From: an uncultured Pelagibacteraceae bacterium
Lineage (GTDB): Bacteria; Pseudomonadota; Alphaproteobacteria; Pelagibacterales; Pelagibacteraceae
Assembly (NCBI GenBank): GCA_902631595.1
Contig: CACOZH010000002.1
Span: forward strand, 39,692-103,691
Length of the DNA: 64,000 nt
Reading direction: 5' to 3'
Position numbers and translations under genes: made by a program. Under the pieces are notes generated by a model that was given only the letters and a program-made list of their open reading frames with translations, was not told the origin of the DNA and searched no databases. Below are positions 9,222 to 18,716 of this stretch, piece after piece (position 1 is the first letter of the stretch; every line of letters begins with the position of its first letter).

Positions 9222-11765
9222 ATGAATCTTGTAATTGTTGAAAGTCCAGCTAAAGCAAAAACTATTAATAAATATTTAGGCGAAAATTATACTGTTTTAG
9301 CAAGTTATGGTCATATTAGAGATCTTCCTTCTAAAAATGGATCAGTTAACCCTGAAGATAAATTTAAAATGATTTGGGAAGTAGATAGTTTTTCAAAAAA
9401 ATATTTAAAAGAAATAACTGACGCTGCAAAAAAATCAGATAAAATAATTCTAGCTACTGACCCCGACCGTGAAGGTGAAGCAATTGCTTGGCATGTAAAA
9501 GAATACTTAGATGAAAAAAAACTTTTAAAAGATAAAAAAATTGAAAGAGTTGTTTTTAACGAGATTACAAAAAAAGCTGTAACCAACGGAATTGACAATC
9601 CTAGGAATATTGAGTCAAATTTAGTTGATGCATATATGGCAAGACGTGCACTTGATTATCTTGTTGGATTTAATATATCTCCTATCCTTTGGACTAAATT
9701 ACCAGGATCAAAATCTGCTGGCAGAGTGCAATCTGTAGCTTTAAGATTATTAACCGAAAGAGAACATGAAATAGAACAATTCATCCCAGAGGAATTTTGG
9801 ACCCTTAATGTTAATTTTAAAACTATTAATGGTGATATTTTAAATTCCAATTTGGTACTTCTTAATAATAAAAAAGTTGAAAAATTTTCATTCAAAAATA
9901 AAGAAGATATTAATGAAGCAACTGAAACAATTAAAATAGGAAAGTATCAAATTACAGATGTAACATCCAAAATTTATACCAGAAATCCTCTTGGTCCTTT
10001 TACAACATCAACTATGCAACAAACCGCATCAAGTAAATTAGGTTTTGGTGCATCAAGAACAATGCAAATAGCTCAAAGATTATATCAAGGTATAGATATT
10101 GACGGAGATACAGTTGGTTTGATTACTTATATGAGAACTGATGGAACAAACGTGTCAAAAGATGCTATTTCTGATTTTAGAACTTTTATAAAAAGTTCAT
10201 ACGGGGAAAATTATCTACCTAAGGAACCAAACAACTATTCTGGAAAAAAAGCTAAAAATGCCCAAGAGGCACATGAAGCAATAAGACCAACGGATATTAC
10301 CAGGACACCTGAAAGTATGAAAAAATTTTTAAGCACTGATCAAATTAGATTATATGATCTTATATGGTCACGAGCACTTTCGTCACAAATGGAAGCAGCA
10401 AAATTTGACAGAAAAACGATTACAATAACATCTGCAGACTCTCAAAATCAATTTAAATGCTCTGGATCTACAATTAAATTTGATGGATTCTTAAAATTAA
10501 CGAGAATAGAAGATGAAGATGAAAAAATTTTACCTGATGTCAAAAAAGAAGAAGTCTTAATAAAAGAATTTATTGATGAACAACATTTTACTCAACCACC
10601 TCCAAGATATTCAGAAGCTAGTCTAGTAAAAAAACTTGAAGAGTTAGGTATTGGAAGACCATCAACTTATGCAAGTATTATATCTGTAATATCGAACAGA
10701 GGATATGCTGACGTTGTTAATAAACGTTTTTTTCCAACAGATAGGGGTAAATTATTATCAGCTTTTTTAGAAAAGCTTTTTGCAAAATATGTAGATTACG
10801 GATTTACTGCAGGACTAGAAGAACAATTGGATGATATTACATCAGGAAAAGAAGAATGGATAAAAGTACTTGAAAATTTCTGGAAAGACTTCAATCATAA
10901 TGTTTCAGATGTCAAAGAGAAAAGAACAAGAGAAGTATTAGATCTTTTAAATGAAAGTTTAGGTGAATTAATCTTTGAGTCTGACAAAAATGGAAAAATA
11001 AATAGAAAATGCAAGTTATGTACTACTGGTGAATTGAGTCTCAAAAATAGCTTTAGAGGTGGAGCGTTTATAGGATGTTCAAATTATCCTGATTGTAAAT
11101 TTACACGTCCTCTTTCAAAATCAAAAGCAAACGATCAAATTGCTTTAGCTGAACCTAAACTGATTGGGCAAAATAATTATGGAAAAGATATATACTTAAA
11201 AAACGGTAGATTTGGTCCATATCTTCAATATGAAATATTAGAAAATGAAGTGAAAACCAAAAAAACTAAAAAGAAAAAAGAGAATAATAATTTTAAAAAT
11301 GTCTCTATTCCTAAAGGAATAGAAATAGATCAAATTAATTTAGAAAAAGCAAAATATTTATGTTCTCTTCCAAAAATAATTGGTCAACATCCAGAAAGTG
11401 GAAAGGACATTACGGTAAATTCTGGTAGATTTGGACCTTATCTAAAATGCGAAAATAAATCAGCTAGACTTGAGAATGTTGAGGAACTTTTTACAATTGG
11501 ATTAAATAGAGCGATAACCTTAATTGCTGAGGCTAAACCAGGAAGAATATCATCTTCATTAATAAAAGACCTTGGAGAACATCCAGAAGATAAAAAACCT
11601 GTAAGAATTATGAAAGGCCAGTATGGACCTTATATAAAATATAAATCTTTGAATGCTACGATCCCAGAAGAAAAAGATCCAACCGAATTATCTATGGAAG
11701 AAGCTCTAATTTTGATAGAAAAGAGGAAGGAATACGATAAAAATAAAAAAAAAGGAAGAAAATGA
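9222..11765 (+). CDS. topA: DNA topoisomerase I
   Basis: 847 residues. This type IA enzyme relaxes negative supercoils by single-strand passage. The N-terminal Toprim domain shows IVESPAKAKT and ATDPDREGEAIAWH (about 80-93). The nucleophilic tyrosine is Y303 in ITYMRTDGT. After the core there is one four-cysteine zinc ribbon (CxxC...CxxxxxxC, about residues 600-625) and three repeats centred on G-R/Q-F/Y-GPY, typical of alphaproteobacterial TopA tails. The lysine-rich C-terminus overlaps the start of a small lipoprotein gene (ATGA). Confidence 0.97.
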   Translation: MNLVIVESPAKAKTINKYLGENYTVLASYGHIRDLPSKNGSVNPEDKFKMIWEVDSFSKKYLKEITDAAKKSDKIILATDPDREGEAIAWHVKEYLDEKKLLKDKKIERVVFNEITKKAVTNGIDNPRNIESNLVDAYMARRALDYLVGFNISPILWTKLPGSKSAGRVQSVALRLLTEREHEIEQFIPEEFWTLNVNFKTINGDILNSNLVLLNNKKVEKFSFKNKEDINEATETIKIGKYQITDVTSKIYTRNPLGPFTTSTMQQTASSKLGFGASRTMQIAQRLYQGIDIDGDTVGLITYMRTDGTNVSKDAISDFRTFIKSSYGENYLPKEPNNYSGKKAKNAQEAHEAIRPTDITRTPESMKKFLSTDQIRLYDLIWSRALSSQMEAAKFDRKTITITSADSQNQFKCSGSTIKFDGFLKLTRIEDEDEKILPDVKKEEVLIKEFIDEQHFTQPPPRYSEASLVKKLEELGIGRPSTYASIISVISNRGYADVVNKRFFPTDRGKLLSAFLEKLFAKYVDYGFTAGLEEQLDDITSGKEEWIKVLENFWKDFNHNVSDVKEKRTREVLDLLNESLGELIFESDKNGKINRKCKLCTTGELSLKNSFRGGAFIGCSNYPDCKFTRPLSKSKANDQIALAEPKLIGQNNYGKDIYLKNGRFGPYLQYEILENEVKTKKTKKKKENNNFKNVSIPKGIEIDQINLEKAKYLCSLPKIIGQHPESGKDITVNSGRFGPYLKCENKSARLENVEELFTIGLNRAITLIAEAKPGRISSSLIKDLGEHPEDKKPVRIMKGQYGPYIKYKSLNATIPEEKDPTELSMEEALILIEKRKEYDKNKKKGRK

Positions 11766-11905
11766 GTAAAATTTATACTTTAATAATTGCTCTTTTTTTA
11801 TTGTCATCATGTGAGGCAATAAAAAAACCTGAACTCACAAAACCATTCGGTAAATGTCCACCTCAAGATGAAAGAACATTGAAAGATATATTTTGTAGAG
11901 AATAG
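11762..11905 (+). CDS. Small putative lipoprotein, 47 residues
   Basis: MSKIYTLIIALFLLSSCEAI is a signal peptide ending in a clean lipobox (LSSC), so the mature protein would be a 31-residue lipid-anchored peptide starting at C17. Two further cysteines (KCPP and the IFCRE end) lie in the mature part. The ATG overlaps the topA stop and the stop is two bases before the next start, so it sits in a tight operon. I do not recognise a family or function. Support comes from the complete signal peptide and the exact fit between neighbours. Confidence 0.75.
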   Translation: MSKIYTLIIALFLLSSCEAIKKPELTKPFGKCPPQDERTLKDIFCRE

Positions 11906-11906
11906 T

Positions 11907-12374
11907 GTGCAAATGGAAATAGAAAAAAAATTAAAAGAACTAAACATTATTTTACCAAGCGCTCCAGATCCTGTCGGATCCTACGTTGCAAGCAAAATAG
12001 TTGGTAAATTACTTTATATTTCTGGGCAAATCTCAATTGACTCAAACGGTAAACTGATAAAGGGCAAACTAGGCAAGGACCTAAATGTAGAAGATGGTTA
12101 TAATGCTGCATCTCGATGTGCACTCAGTATAATATCTCAAGCAAAAAAATGTTTGTCTAATGATTTTTCAAAAATTAAATCATGCATTAAACTTACTGGT
12201 TTTGTAAATTCTACTGAAGATTTTACAGATCAGCCAAAAGTTATTAATGGAGCTTCAGATACGATCGTAAAAATTTTTGGAGATTCTGGTATGCATACAA
12301 GAGCTGCAATAAGTTCAAATAGTTTACCCTTAGGTGTAGCAGTCGAGGTAGATGCTATTTTTGAATTAAATTAA
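11907..12374 (+). CDS. RidA/YjgF-YER057c-UK114 family protein
   Basis: 155 residues if the GTG at 11907 is used. An ATG two codons later (11913) is equally possible, and no clear ribosome binding site decides. The sequence has the RidA-like pattern LLYISGQIS in the first half and HTRAAIS...LPLGVAVEVDAIFE at the end. Classical RidA hydrolyses reactive enamine/imine intermediates such as 2-aminoacrylate; this longer type (about 150 rather than 128 residues) is a divergent subfamily whose substrate is not known to me. It ends one base from the convergent ugd stop. Confidence 0.82.
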   Translation: MQMEIEKKLKELNIILPSAPDPVGSYVASKIVGKLLYISGQISIDSNGKLIKGKLGKDLNVEDGYNAASRCALSIISQAKKCLSNDFSKIKSCIKLTGFVNSTEDFTDQPKVINGASDTIVKIFGDSGMHTRAAISSNSLPLGVAVEVDAIFELN

Positions 12375-12375
12375 T

Positions 12376-13674
12376 TTATCTTCCAATTCCGAAATATTTT
12401 ATATTTTGTTTATTGATTTTGTCAGGTGAATAAATATTTCTCATATCATAAACGATAAAATTTTTCTTTTTAACTACTTTTCTTAAATCAATTAGTTTCA
12501 ATTCATTCCACTCAGTATGAATTATAATTAAGTCAGACATTACACAAGCGTCTTTAATTGTATTTTTAAATTCGACATTTTTCAATTTTTCAAATTCATT
12601 TTTTTTTCCAGTTGGGTCATAGTATTTTATTTTAGCACCCTTCTTATTTAAATATGGAATCATTTTCAAACAAGCAGATTCTCTCATATCATCCGTATTA
12701 GCTTTAAATGTAACTCCTAAAAATGTGATTTTTTTATTTTTTATTTTATTTTTTAAAATATAATTAATTCTTTTTAAAAGTAACTGAGATCTATTTTCAT
12801 TTGAATTGATAACTGTATTTATAACAGATAATGATGTTTTAGTTTTCTTCGCGGTAGCGACTAGAGCTCTTGTATCCTTTGGAAAACATGAACCACCATA
12901 AGGTGGTCCGGCTCTTAAAAATCTTCCACCTATCCTTTTATCGGTACCCATTCCAATTGATACATCTTCAATGTTAACATTCAATTTTTCACATAAATTG
13001 GCTAATTCATTAATAAATGTAATCTTAGTAGCAAGGAAAGCATTTGACGCATATTTAATTAATTCTGCTGCACGTCTTGAAGCATTTATGTATTTAGCTC
13101 CTTTTGAAATTAAGGGTAAATATAAATTTTTTAATATTTTATTGGATTTTTTATTGGATGTTCCAATTACAACTCTATCAGGATAAATAAAGTCTCTTAT
13201 AGCTTCACCTTCACGTAAAAATTCAGGATTAGATACAACACTAAATAATTTTTTTTTTACTTTTTTAGAAATGAGTTTTTCCAATTTGTCACCAGTCATA
13301 ACTGGTACAGTAGATTTATTCATTATTATTTTAAAAGACTTAATGTTTTTACTTATTTCTTTTGCTACAGAAATAACTTGGGATAAATCCGCTTCATAAT
13401 TATTTTTTTTAGTTGGGGTTCCAACACAAATAAAAATTATATCTGATTTTTGAACAGATTCCGCCAAATTTGTTGAAAATTTTAATCTCCCAGCTTTATA
13501 ATTTTTTTTAACTAATTCCTCTAAACCTGGCTCATAGATCGGGATAATTGATTTTTTTAATTGATTTATTTTTGATATATTTTTATCTACGCATATAACA
13601 TCATTGCCTAAGTCAGCAAAACATACGCCACTTACAAGACCAACGTAGCCAGTACCAATCATACATAATTTCAT
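12376..13674 (-). CDS. ugd: UDP-glucose 6-dehydrogenase
   Basis: 432 residues. It oxidises UDP-glucose twice with NAD+ to UDP-glucuronate. The N-terminal Rossmann motif is GTGYVGLVSG, and the catalytic cysteine is C263 in GGSCFPKDT. The ATG overlaps the galU stop by four bases, so the enzymes making UDP-glucose and UDP-glucuronate are coupled. The products feed cell-surface polysaccharide, and could supply the glycan island at 49-55.6 kb (inference). Confidence 0.96.
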   Translation of the reverse strand: MKLCMIGTGYVGLVSGVCFADLGNDVICVDKNISKINQLKKSIIPIYEPGLEELVKKNYKAGRLKFSTNLAESVQKSDIIFICVGTPTKKNNYEADLSQVISVAKEISKNIKSFKIIMNKSTVPVMTGDKLEKLISKKVKKKLFSVVSNPEFLREGEAIRDFIYPDRVVIGTSNKKSNKILKNLYLPLISKGAKYINASRRAAELIKYASNAFLATKITFINELANLCEKLNVNIEDVSIGMGTDKRIGGRFLRAGPPYGGSCFPKDTRALVATAKKTKTSLSVINTVINSNENRSQLLLKRINYILKNKIKNKKITFLGVTFKANTDDMRESACLKMIPYLNKKGAKIKYYDPTGKKNEFEKLKNVEFKNTIKDACVMSDLIIIHTEWNELKLIDLRKVVKKKNFIVYDMRNIYSPDKINKQNIKYFGIGR

Positions 13675-14486
13675 AATTTAGAAATTTCTAATGAAGAATT
13701 AATATAGCCTTTCATAGTCCCACAGTCTAAATATTTTCCGGCAAAATTATGGCCTATGAAATTATAATCAGATTTGATTAATTCTCTAATTGAGTCTGTA
13801 ATGTGTATTTCTCCACCAACTCCTTTTTTTTGTTTTTCAAGTTTCTTAAAAATATCTTTTGGTAAAATATACCTTCCTATTACAGCATTATTGGATGGTG
13901 CATTTTTTTTGTTTGGTTTTTCAATAACGTCTTTAATAAAAAAATTTCTTCTATTTATTTTTTTTTTTATAGAAAATATACCCCATCTACTTACATCTTC
14001 TCTTTTAACTTTAATAGATGCCATAATTGAGCATTTAAATTTTTTATAGAGTAAAATCATTTCTTTTGAACAATTTTTTTTGATAATTAAATCGTCAGGA
14101 AATAAGATTAAAAAATGTGAACCACTAATAAGATTTTTTGTTTTTAAAATCGCATCACCAGTGCCGAGTGGTTTATTTTGGTAAATAAATTTAATCTTAT
14201 TTTTATATTTTAATATTTTATTATACTCAAATTTTACTCGTTTATCTTTTTTTTTCTTAATTATTTTTTTATAGAATTTATCATTATAAAAATATTTCTT
14301 TATAATTTTTTTTTTATTCGAGATAATAAAAATTATTTCTTTAATTCCTGCATTTATACATTCATCTAAAATATATTCTAATCCAGGTTTACCATTTATA
14401 GGCAAAAGCTCTTTTGGCAATATACTTGTTAAAGGCAACAATCTTGTACCTAATCCTGCAAGTGGTATAATTGCTTGTTTGATCAT
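13671..14486 (-). CDS. galU: UTP-glucose-1-phosphate uridylyltransferase
   Basis: 271 residues starting at MIKQAIIPLAGLGTRLLPLT. An ATG six codons upstream (14504) is in frame but leaves a non-conserved tail. The nucleotidyltransferase signature AGLGTRLLP and the E-K-P and G-R-Y-I-L motifs (VIEKPN, IGRYILP) fit GalU. It makes UDP-glucose from glucose-1-phosphate and UTP. The composition is unusually lysine- and isoleucine-rich, with an extended poly-K segment near residue 75. It is divergent from panC with only 27 bases between the starts. Confidence 0.94.
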   Translation of the reverse strand: MIKQAIIPLAGLGTRLLPLTSILPKELLPINGKPGLEYILDECINAGIKEIIFIISNKKKIIKKYFYNDKFYKKIIKKKKDKRVKFEYNKILKYKNKIKFIYQNKPLGTGDAILKTKNLISGSHFLILFPDDLIIKKNCSKEMILLYKKFKCSIMASIKVKREDVSRWGIFSIKKKINRRNFFIKDVIEKPNKKNAPSNNAVIGRYILPKDIFKKLEKQKKGVGGEIHITDSIRELIKSDYNFIGHNFAGKYLDCGTMKGYINSSLEISKL

Positions 14487-14513
14487 AATATTATATTTAA
14501 TCAAGTATCATAT

Positions 14514-15323
14514 ATGAAAATTTTTAAAAGCTTTAATATATTAAATCAACAAATTAACTTTAATGAGAGTATTGGATTTGTACCAACCATGGGGTCATTA
14601 CATGAAGGTCATTTATCATTAATTAAATTATCTAAGTCTAAAACTAAAAAAACATTAGTAAGTATTTTTATTAATCCATCTCAATTTAATGATAAGAAAG
14701 ATTTTACACGGTATCCAAGAAATTTTAAAAATGATATTTCTATTCTTAAAAAATTAAAAGTTGACTACGTTTTTCTGCCAAGAAGTAAAGAAATTTATAA
14801 AAAAGGTATTAATAAAAAATTCAAGATCACTAAAAAAGATATAGTTTTGTGTGCAAAATATAGAAAAGGACATTTTCAGGGAGTTTTAGCAGTTATGAAT
14901 AGATTTATGCACAACATTAATGCATCACATGTATTTTTAGGAAAAAAAGATTTTCAACAAATATATTTAATTAAGAAATATTTACAAAAAAAATTTAAAT
15001 TTAAAATAGTTTCTTGTAAAACAATTAGAAATTCAAATAAATTACCATTGTCTTCAAGAAATATTTTGCTGACAAATAAATTTATAAAAAAGTCCGAAAA
15101 AATTTCAAAATTACTATTTAATTTTAAAAAAAAATTATCCTCAAATTTTGGAAATATAAAATTATTTAAATTATATAAATCTCAAATCAGAAATCTTTGT
15201 GATGAAATCGAATACTTAGAAATAAGAAACTCTAAAAATTTATCAAAAAATTTTTCAAAGAAAAATTTTAGAATATTTATTGCTTACCAGCAAAATAGTA
15301 TAAGATTAATTGATAATATTTAA
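14514..15323 (+). CDS. panC: Pantoate-beta-alanine ligase (pantothenate synthetase)
   Basis: 269 residues from the ATG at 14514 (MKIFKSFNILNQQ). A frame extension to 14475 would run into galU and is not needed. The nucleotidyl-transfer motif PTMGSLHEGHLSL and INPSQFN place it in the PanC family, and GKKDFQQ and SSRN follow. It condenses pantoate with beta-alanine using ATP. The sequence is more diverged and lysine-rich than typical PanC. Its stop codon directly abuts the convergent mgtE stop. Confidence 0.93.
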   Translation: MKIFKSFNILNQQINFNESIGFVPTMGSLHEGHLSLIKLSKSKTKKTLVSIFINPSQFNDKKDFTRYPRNFKNDISILKKLKVDYVFLPRSKEIYKKGINKKFKITKKDIVLCAKYRKGHFQGVLAVMNRFMHNINASHVFLGKKDFQQIYLIKKYLQKKFKFKIVSCKTIRNSNKLPLSSRNILLTNKFIKKSEKISKLLFNFKKKLSSNFGNIKLFKLYKSQIRNLCDEIEYLEIRNSKNLSKNFSKKNFRIFIAYQQNSIRLIDNI

Positions 15324-16700
15324 TCAATAAAAAAAATAAGCACCTATTCCAAGAAATGATAAAAATCCTATAACATCTGTTATTGTTGTAACAAAAACGC
15401 TTGATGCTATTGCCGGATCCACTTTAAATTTTTTTAAACTTATTGGTATAAGTATTCCAAACAGTCCAGCAACTATCATATTTAAAACCATTGAAATTGA
15501 AATTATTAACGACAAAATTGAGTCTTGAAACCAAAGTTGAACAATCGCTGCGCTTATAATTGCAAAAATTATTCCATTTAAAATGCCTATAGAGAATTCT
15601 TTAATAATATTCTGTGAAAAATTATTTTCTGTTAAATCGTTTGTTGCAATTGCCCTAACTGTAACAGCAAGTGTTTGCATGCCAGCATTACCTCCCATTG
15701 AAGCTACAATTGGCATTAAAAAAGCTAATGCTACCATTTGTTCAATAGTTGCGCCAAATAAACTTATCACCCATGTTGCCAAAAAAGCAGTAAATAAATT
15801 TAGTAATAACCAATTAAATCTTCTTTTTGTTTTAGTCATTATTCCATCAGTTATTTCTTCATCACCAACTCCTGCTAGTCTTAAAGCATCCTCTTCAGCC
15901 TCTTCGGCTAATACCGTTAATACATCATCATTTGTTATCATCCCAACAAGTTTATCATTTTTGTCAACTACACATGCAGAATTAAGATTATAATTTTCAA
16001 ACATACGGCCCACTTCTTCTCTATCCATATCTACAGGAATTAAAATTTGCGTTTCATTTGTAATTGAAATCATTTTTGTATCTCTTGGTGTCCTTAATAC
16101 TTTTGATGATGGAACAGTTCCAATAGGTTTAAATTCATTATCAACTATAAAAATTTCTAAAAACTCCTCAGGTAAGTCTCTATTTTCTCTTAAATAATCA
16201 ATAGTTTGGCCAACAGACCAATTACTTGGAATCGCTGTAAATTGTCTTTGCATTAATCTTGCAGCACTATCTTCCGGATAACTCAAACTTTCTAGTAAAA
16301 CAAATCTATCTTTTGGTGGTAGAGAGCTTAAAACATTATTTTTATTTTTTTCGTCTAAATTTTCTAAAATTTTAATTGCATCATCTGAGTCAAGATTCTT
16401 TAAAATAAAAACTATGCTTTCATTTGATAAATATTTGGTTATTTCAGTTTGAATAGCTTCATTTAATTCAATAAAAATAGATGGGTCAATTTTAAAATTT
16501 GAGAGTTTTATTAAGTTTTCTCTATCGTCTTGAGACAAATGTTCTATTATATCAGCTGCATCAGCAGGATGCATTTCTTTGAAAGAATTATTAATAAAAG
16601 ATGCGTCACTAATGGAAATTTTTTCAGTAATTACTTTTATATATTCCTTATTAAATTCAAAATTAACAATTTTATCTTTGTTTTTTTTTATTAAACTCAT
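15324..16700 (-). CDS. mgtE: Magnesium transporter MgtE
   Basis: 458 residues with the full MgtE layout: an acidic N-domain of helical repeats (about 1-140, with HPADAADIIEHL), two CBS domains (about 145-270), a connecting helix, and five C-terminal membrane spans. The selectivity region MPIVASMGGNAGMQTLAVTVR lies near residue 330. MgtE is a Mg2+-gated channel in which cytosolic Mg2+ closes the pore through the N and CBS domains. It is divergent from lipB across 51 bases. Confidence 0.96.
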   Translation of the reverse strand: MSLIKKNKDKIVNFEFNKEYIKVITEKISISDASFINNSFKEMHPADAADIIEHLSQDDRENLIKLSNFKIDPSIFIELNEAIQTEITKYLSNESIVFILKNLDSDDAIKILENLDEKNKNNVLSSLPPKDRFVLLESLSYPEDSAARLMQRQFTAIPSNWSVGQTIDYLRENRDLPEEFLEIFIVDNEFKPIGTVPSSKVLRTPRDTKMISITNETQILIPVDMDREEVGRMFENYNLNSACVVDKNDKLVGMITNDDVLTVLAEEAEEDALRLAGVGDEEITDGIMTKTKRRFNWLLLNLFTAFLATWVISLFGATIEQMVALAFLMPIVASMGGNAGMQTLAVTVRAIATNDLTENNFSQNIIKEFSIGILNGIIFAIISAAIVQLWFQDSILSLIISISMVLNMIVAGLFGILIPISLKKFKVDPAIASSVFVTTITDVIGFLSFLGIGAYFFY

Positions 16701-16751
16701 GATCGATATTTCTAGTTTTTTTGAGCGATATCCTTATATTACAAATTTAAT

Positions 16752-17384
16752 ATGAGTATAGAGATAAAAAGATCAGTAAAACCAGTAGAATATAATGATG
16801 CAATTAGTTTACTTGAAAAAAGGTTATCAAAAGTAATAAATAATACTGAAAAAGAATTAATTTGGTTTCTAGAGCATGAAGAAGTTTATACAGCTGGCAC
16901 AAGTTTTAACCAATCAGATATTTTAGATAAATCAATTAAAGTTATTAAAACATCTCGTGGTGGAAAAATTACTTGCCATTCACCAGGTCAGTTGATTTGT
17001 TACTTAGTAATAGATTTAAATAAAAGAAAAAAAGATATAAGAAAATTTATTATTAATTTAGAAAATTCAATTATTGATACATTAAAAGAATTTAAAATAG
17101 CTAGCAATAGTGATCGTAAAAATATTGGTATATGGACAATGCATAATAATGAGTCTAAAAAGATTGCAGCAATAGGGATTAAAGTAAAAAAATGGGTTAC
17201 CTATCATGGATTTTCAATAAATATTAGCAATGATCTTAATTGTTTTAAAAAAATTAAACCCTGTGGATTAAATAATAAAAAAATTATTGGGCTAAATGAC
17301 CTATCTAAAATTAAATACTCAGAATTTATAGATGTTTTAAAAGAAAATTTAACTACAAATCTATCTGTTTCAAATTATTTTTAA
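16752..17384 (+). CDS. lipB: Octanoyl-[acyl carrier protein]:protein N-octanoyltransferase
   Basis: 210 residues. LipB moves octanoate from acyl carrier protein to lipoyl domains of 2-oxoacid dehydrogenases and the glycine cleavage system; LipA then adds sulfur. The family signature reads RGGKITCHSPGQLICYL (T-C-H-S-P-G-Q where T-Y-H-G-P-G-Q is usual). The nucleophile is C171 in KPCGLNN. The final 32 bases overlap the convergent pseudouridine synthase gene. Confidence 0.94.
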   Translation: MSIEIKRSVKPVEYNDAISLLEKRLSKVINNTEKELIWFLEHEEVYTAGTSFNQSDILDKSIKVIKTSRGGKITCHSPGQLICYLVIDLNKRKKDIRKFIINLENSIIDTLKEFKIASNSDRKNIGIWTMHNNESKKIAAIGIKVKKWVTYHGFSINISNDLNCFKKIKPCGLNNKKIIGLNDLSKIKYSEFIDVLKENLTTNLSVSNYF

Positions 17385-18258
17385 TTAAAAAATTTTTAAA
17401 ATAATCAGGTAATATAGCCTTAAAATTATATTTTTTATTATTTAAAATAAATTTTAACTCATACGCATGTAGCATTAAATGATTATCTTTATTAGGTTTA
17501 TTAATATAGTATTTCATATCACCTACGATTGGACATTTTAGATCAGTGAGATGTTTTCTAATTTGATGTTTTCTTCCAGTGATCGGTTTTAATTTAAATA
17601 ATGTATAATTTTTGTTATTATCAATTTTTTGAAAATGAGTAATCGCTCTTTCTAAAATTTTTTTATTACCTTCATATCTTATCAAATTATTGTCAATCTT
17701 ATCTTTGTACTTATCAGTATGTCCAAAAGATAGAGCAATATATGTTTTGTGTATTTTTCTTATTCTAAAGAGACTAGTAAGTTGTTGCGCGGTACTACGA
17801 TTTTTTGCAATAATTATTACTCCTGAGGTATCTTTATCTAGTCTATGAACTATGTATGGTTGGGAATTTTCAAAATATTTACTGTTCGAAAAAATATTTA
17901 TTAAATTTTCTTTAATTTTTGTCCCCCCTTGAACAGCTAAGCCACTTTTTTTATTTATTACGATGAAATCTGAATTATTTTCAATTACTGAATTTTCAGT
18001 TTCTTTAATTATTTTAGTTTTTGGTTTATATTTCTTTGTGTCTTGAGATAAATTTTTATAAGAAAAATTATATAAATATATTTGATCAAGTTTATTTAAT
18101 TTATAAGAACTCTTAACTTTTCTTTTGTTAACCTTAATTTTTCCTTTTCTAAGATCTTTTTCAATTAAACTTTGCGGTATTTTATTTAGATTATTTTTAA
18201 TCCACTTATCTATTCTTAAGCCAATTGAGGACTCATCTATTTTTATTACCTCTGGCAT
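17353..18258 (-). CDS. RluA-family 23S rRNA pseudouridine synthase (RluC/RluD-like)
   Basis: 301 residues. An N-terminal S4-like RNA-binding domain (about 1-62) is followed by the pseudouridine synthase domain with HRLDKDTSGV; the catalytic aspartate is D141. These enzymes isomerise uridines in large-subunit rRNA. RluC and RluD cannot be told apart with confidence here. The start lies 17 bases after the rplQ stop, so it may be expressed from the ribosomal protein transcript. The 3' end overlaps lipB in antisense by 32 bases. Confidence 0.92.
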   Translation of the reverse strand: MPEVIKIDESSIGLRIDKWIKNNLNKIPQSLIEKDLRKGKIKVNKRKVKSSYKLNKLDQIYLYNFSYKNLSQDTKKYKPKTKIIKETENSVIENNSDFIVINKKSGLAVQGGTKIKENLINIFSNSKYFENSQPYIVHRLDKDTSGVIIIAKNRSTAQQLTSLFRIRKIHKTYIALSFGHTDKYKDKIDNNLIRYEGNKKILERAITHFQKIDNNKNYTLFKLKPITGRKHQIRKHLTDLKCPIVGDMKYYINKPNKDNHLMLHAYELKFILNNKKYNFKAILPDYFKNFLIKNNLKQIDL

Positions 18259-18275
18259 TTATATATTAAATTTTT

Positions 18276-18713
18276 TTAAGCTGTTTTTTCTACAGGCGCT
18301 TGTTCTTTACCTTTATTCTCTGTTTTTTTCTTTTTGTCTACACGCTTAGCCTCAACGTCTCTATCAACAAATTCTATAATTGCCATAGGTGCATTGTCCC
18401 CATACCTGTAACCTGCTTTGATAATTCTTGTATAACCGCCTTTTCTTGTTTCGTATCTTTTTGATAACTTCTTTCTAATTTTATTTACGGTTTCAATATT
18501 TTGTAATTTTGAAACAAGTCTCTTAGTATTTGCCAAGGTATCATTTTTGCCAATTGTGATCAATTTTTCTGCTTGCGGTCTTAAAACTTTTGCTTTTGGG
18601 AGAGTTGTTGTAATTTGCTCATATTTAACCAGTGAGTTAAGCATATTTTTAATTAAAGCTTTTCTATGTTCAGACGTTCTATTTAGTTTTTTATTTCCTA
18701 TTTTATGTCTCAT
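18276..18713 (-). CDS. rplQ: 50S ribosomal protein L17 (bL17)
   Basis: 145 residues; begins MRHKIGNKKLNRTSEHRKAL as in all bL17. L17 lies near the peptide exit tunnel. The conserved core ends around residue 120 with a charged tail (VDKKKKTENKGKEQAPVEK) that is longer than in E. coli (127 residues). It is the last gene of the rpsM-rpsK-rpoA-rplQ run, three bases after rpoA. Confidence 0.98.
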   Translation of the reverse strand: MRHKIGNKKLNRTSEHRKALIKNMLNSLVKYEQITTTLPKAKVLRPQAEKLITIGKNDTLANTKRLVSKLQNIETVNKIRKKLSKRYETRKGGYTRIIKAGYRYGDNAPMAIIEFVDRDVEAKRVDKKKKTENKGKEQAPVEKTA

Positions 18714-18716
18714 TTA

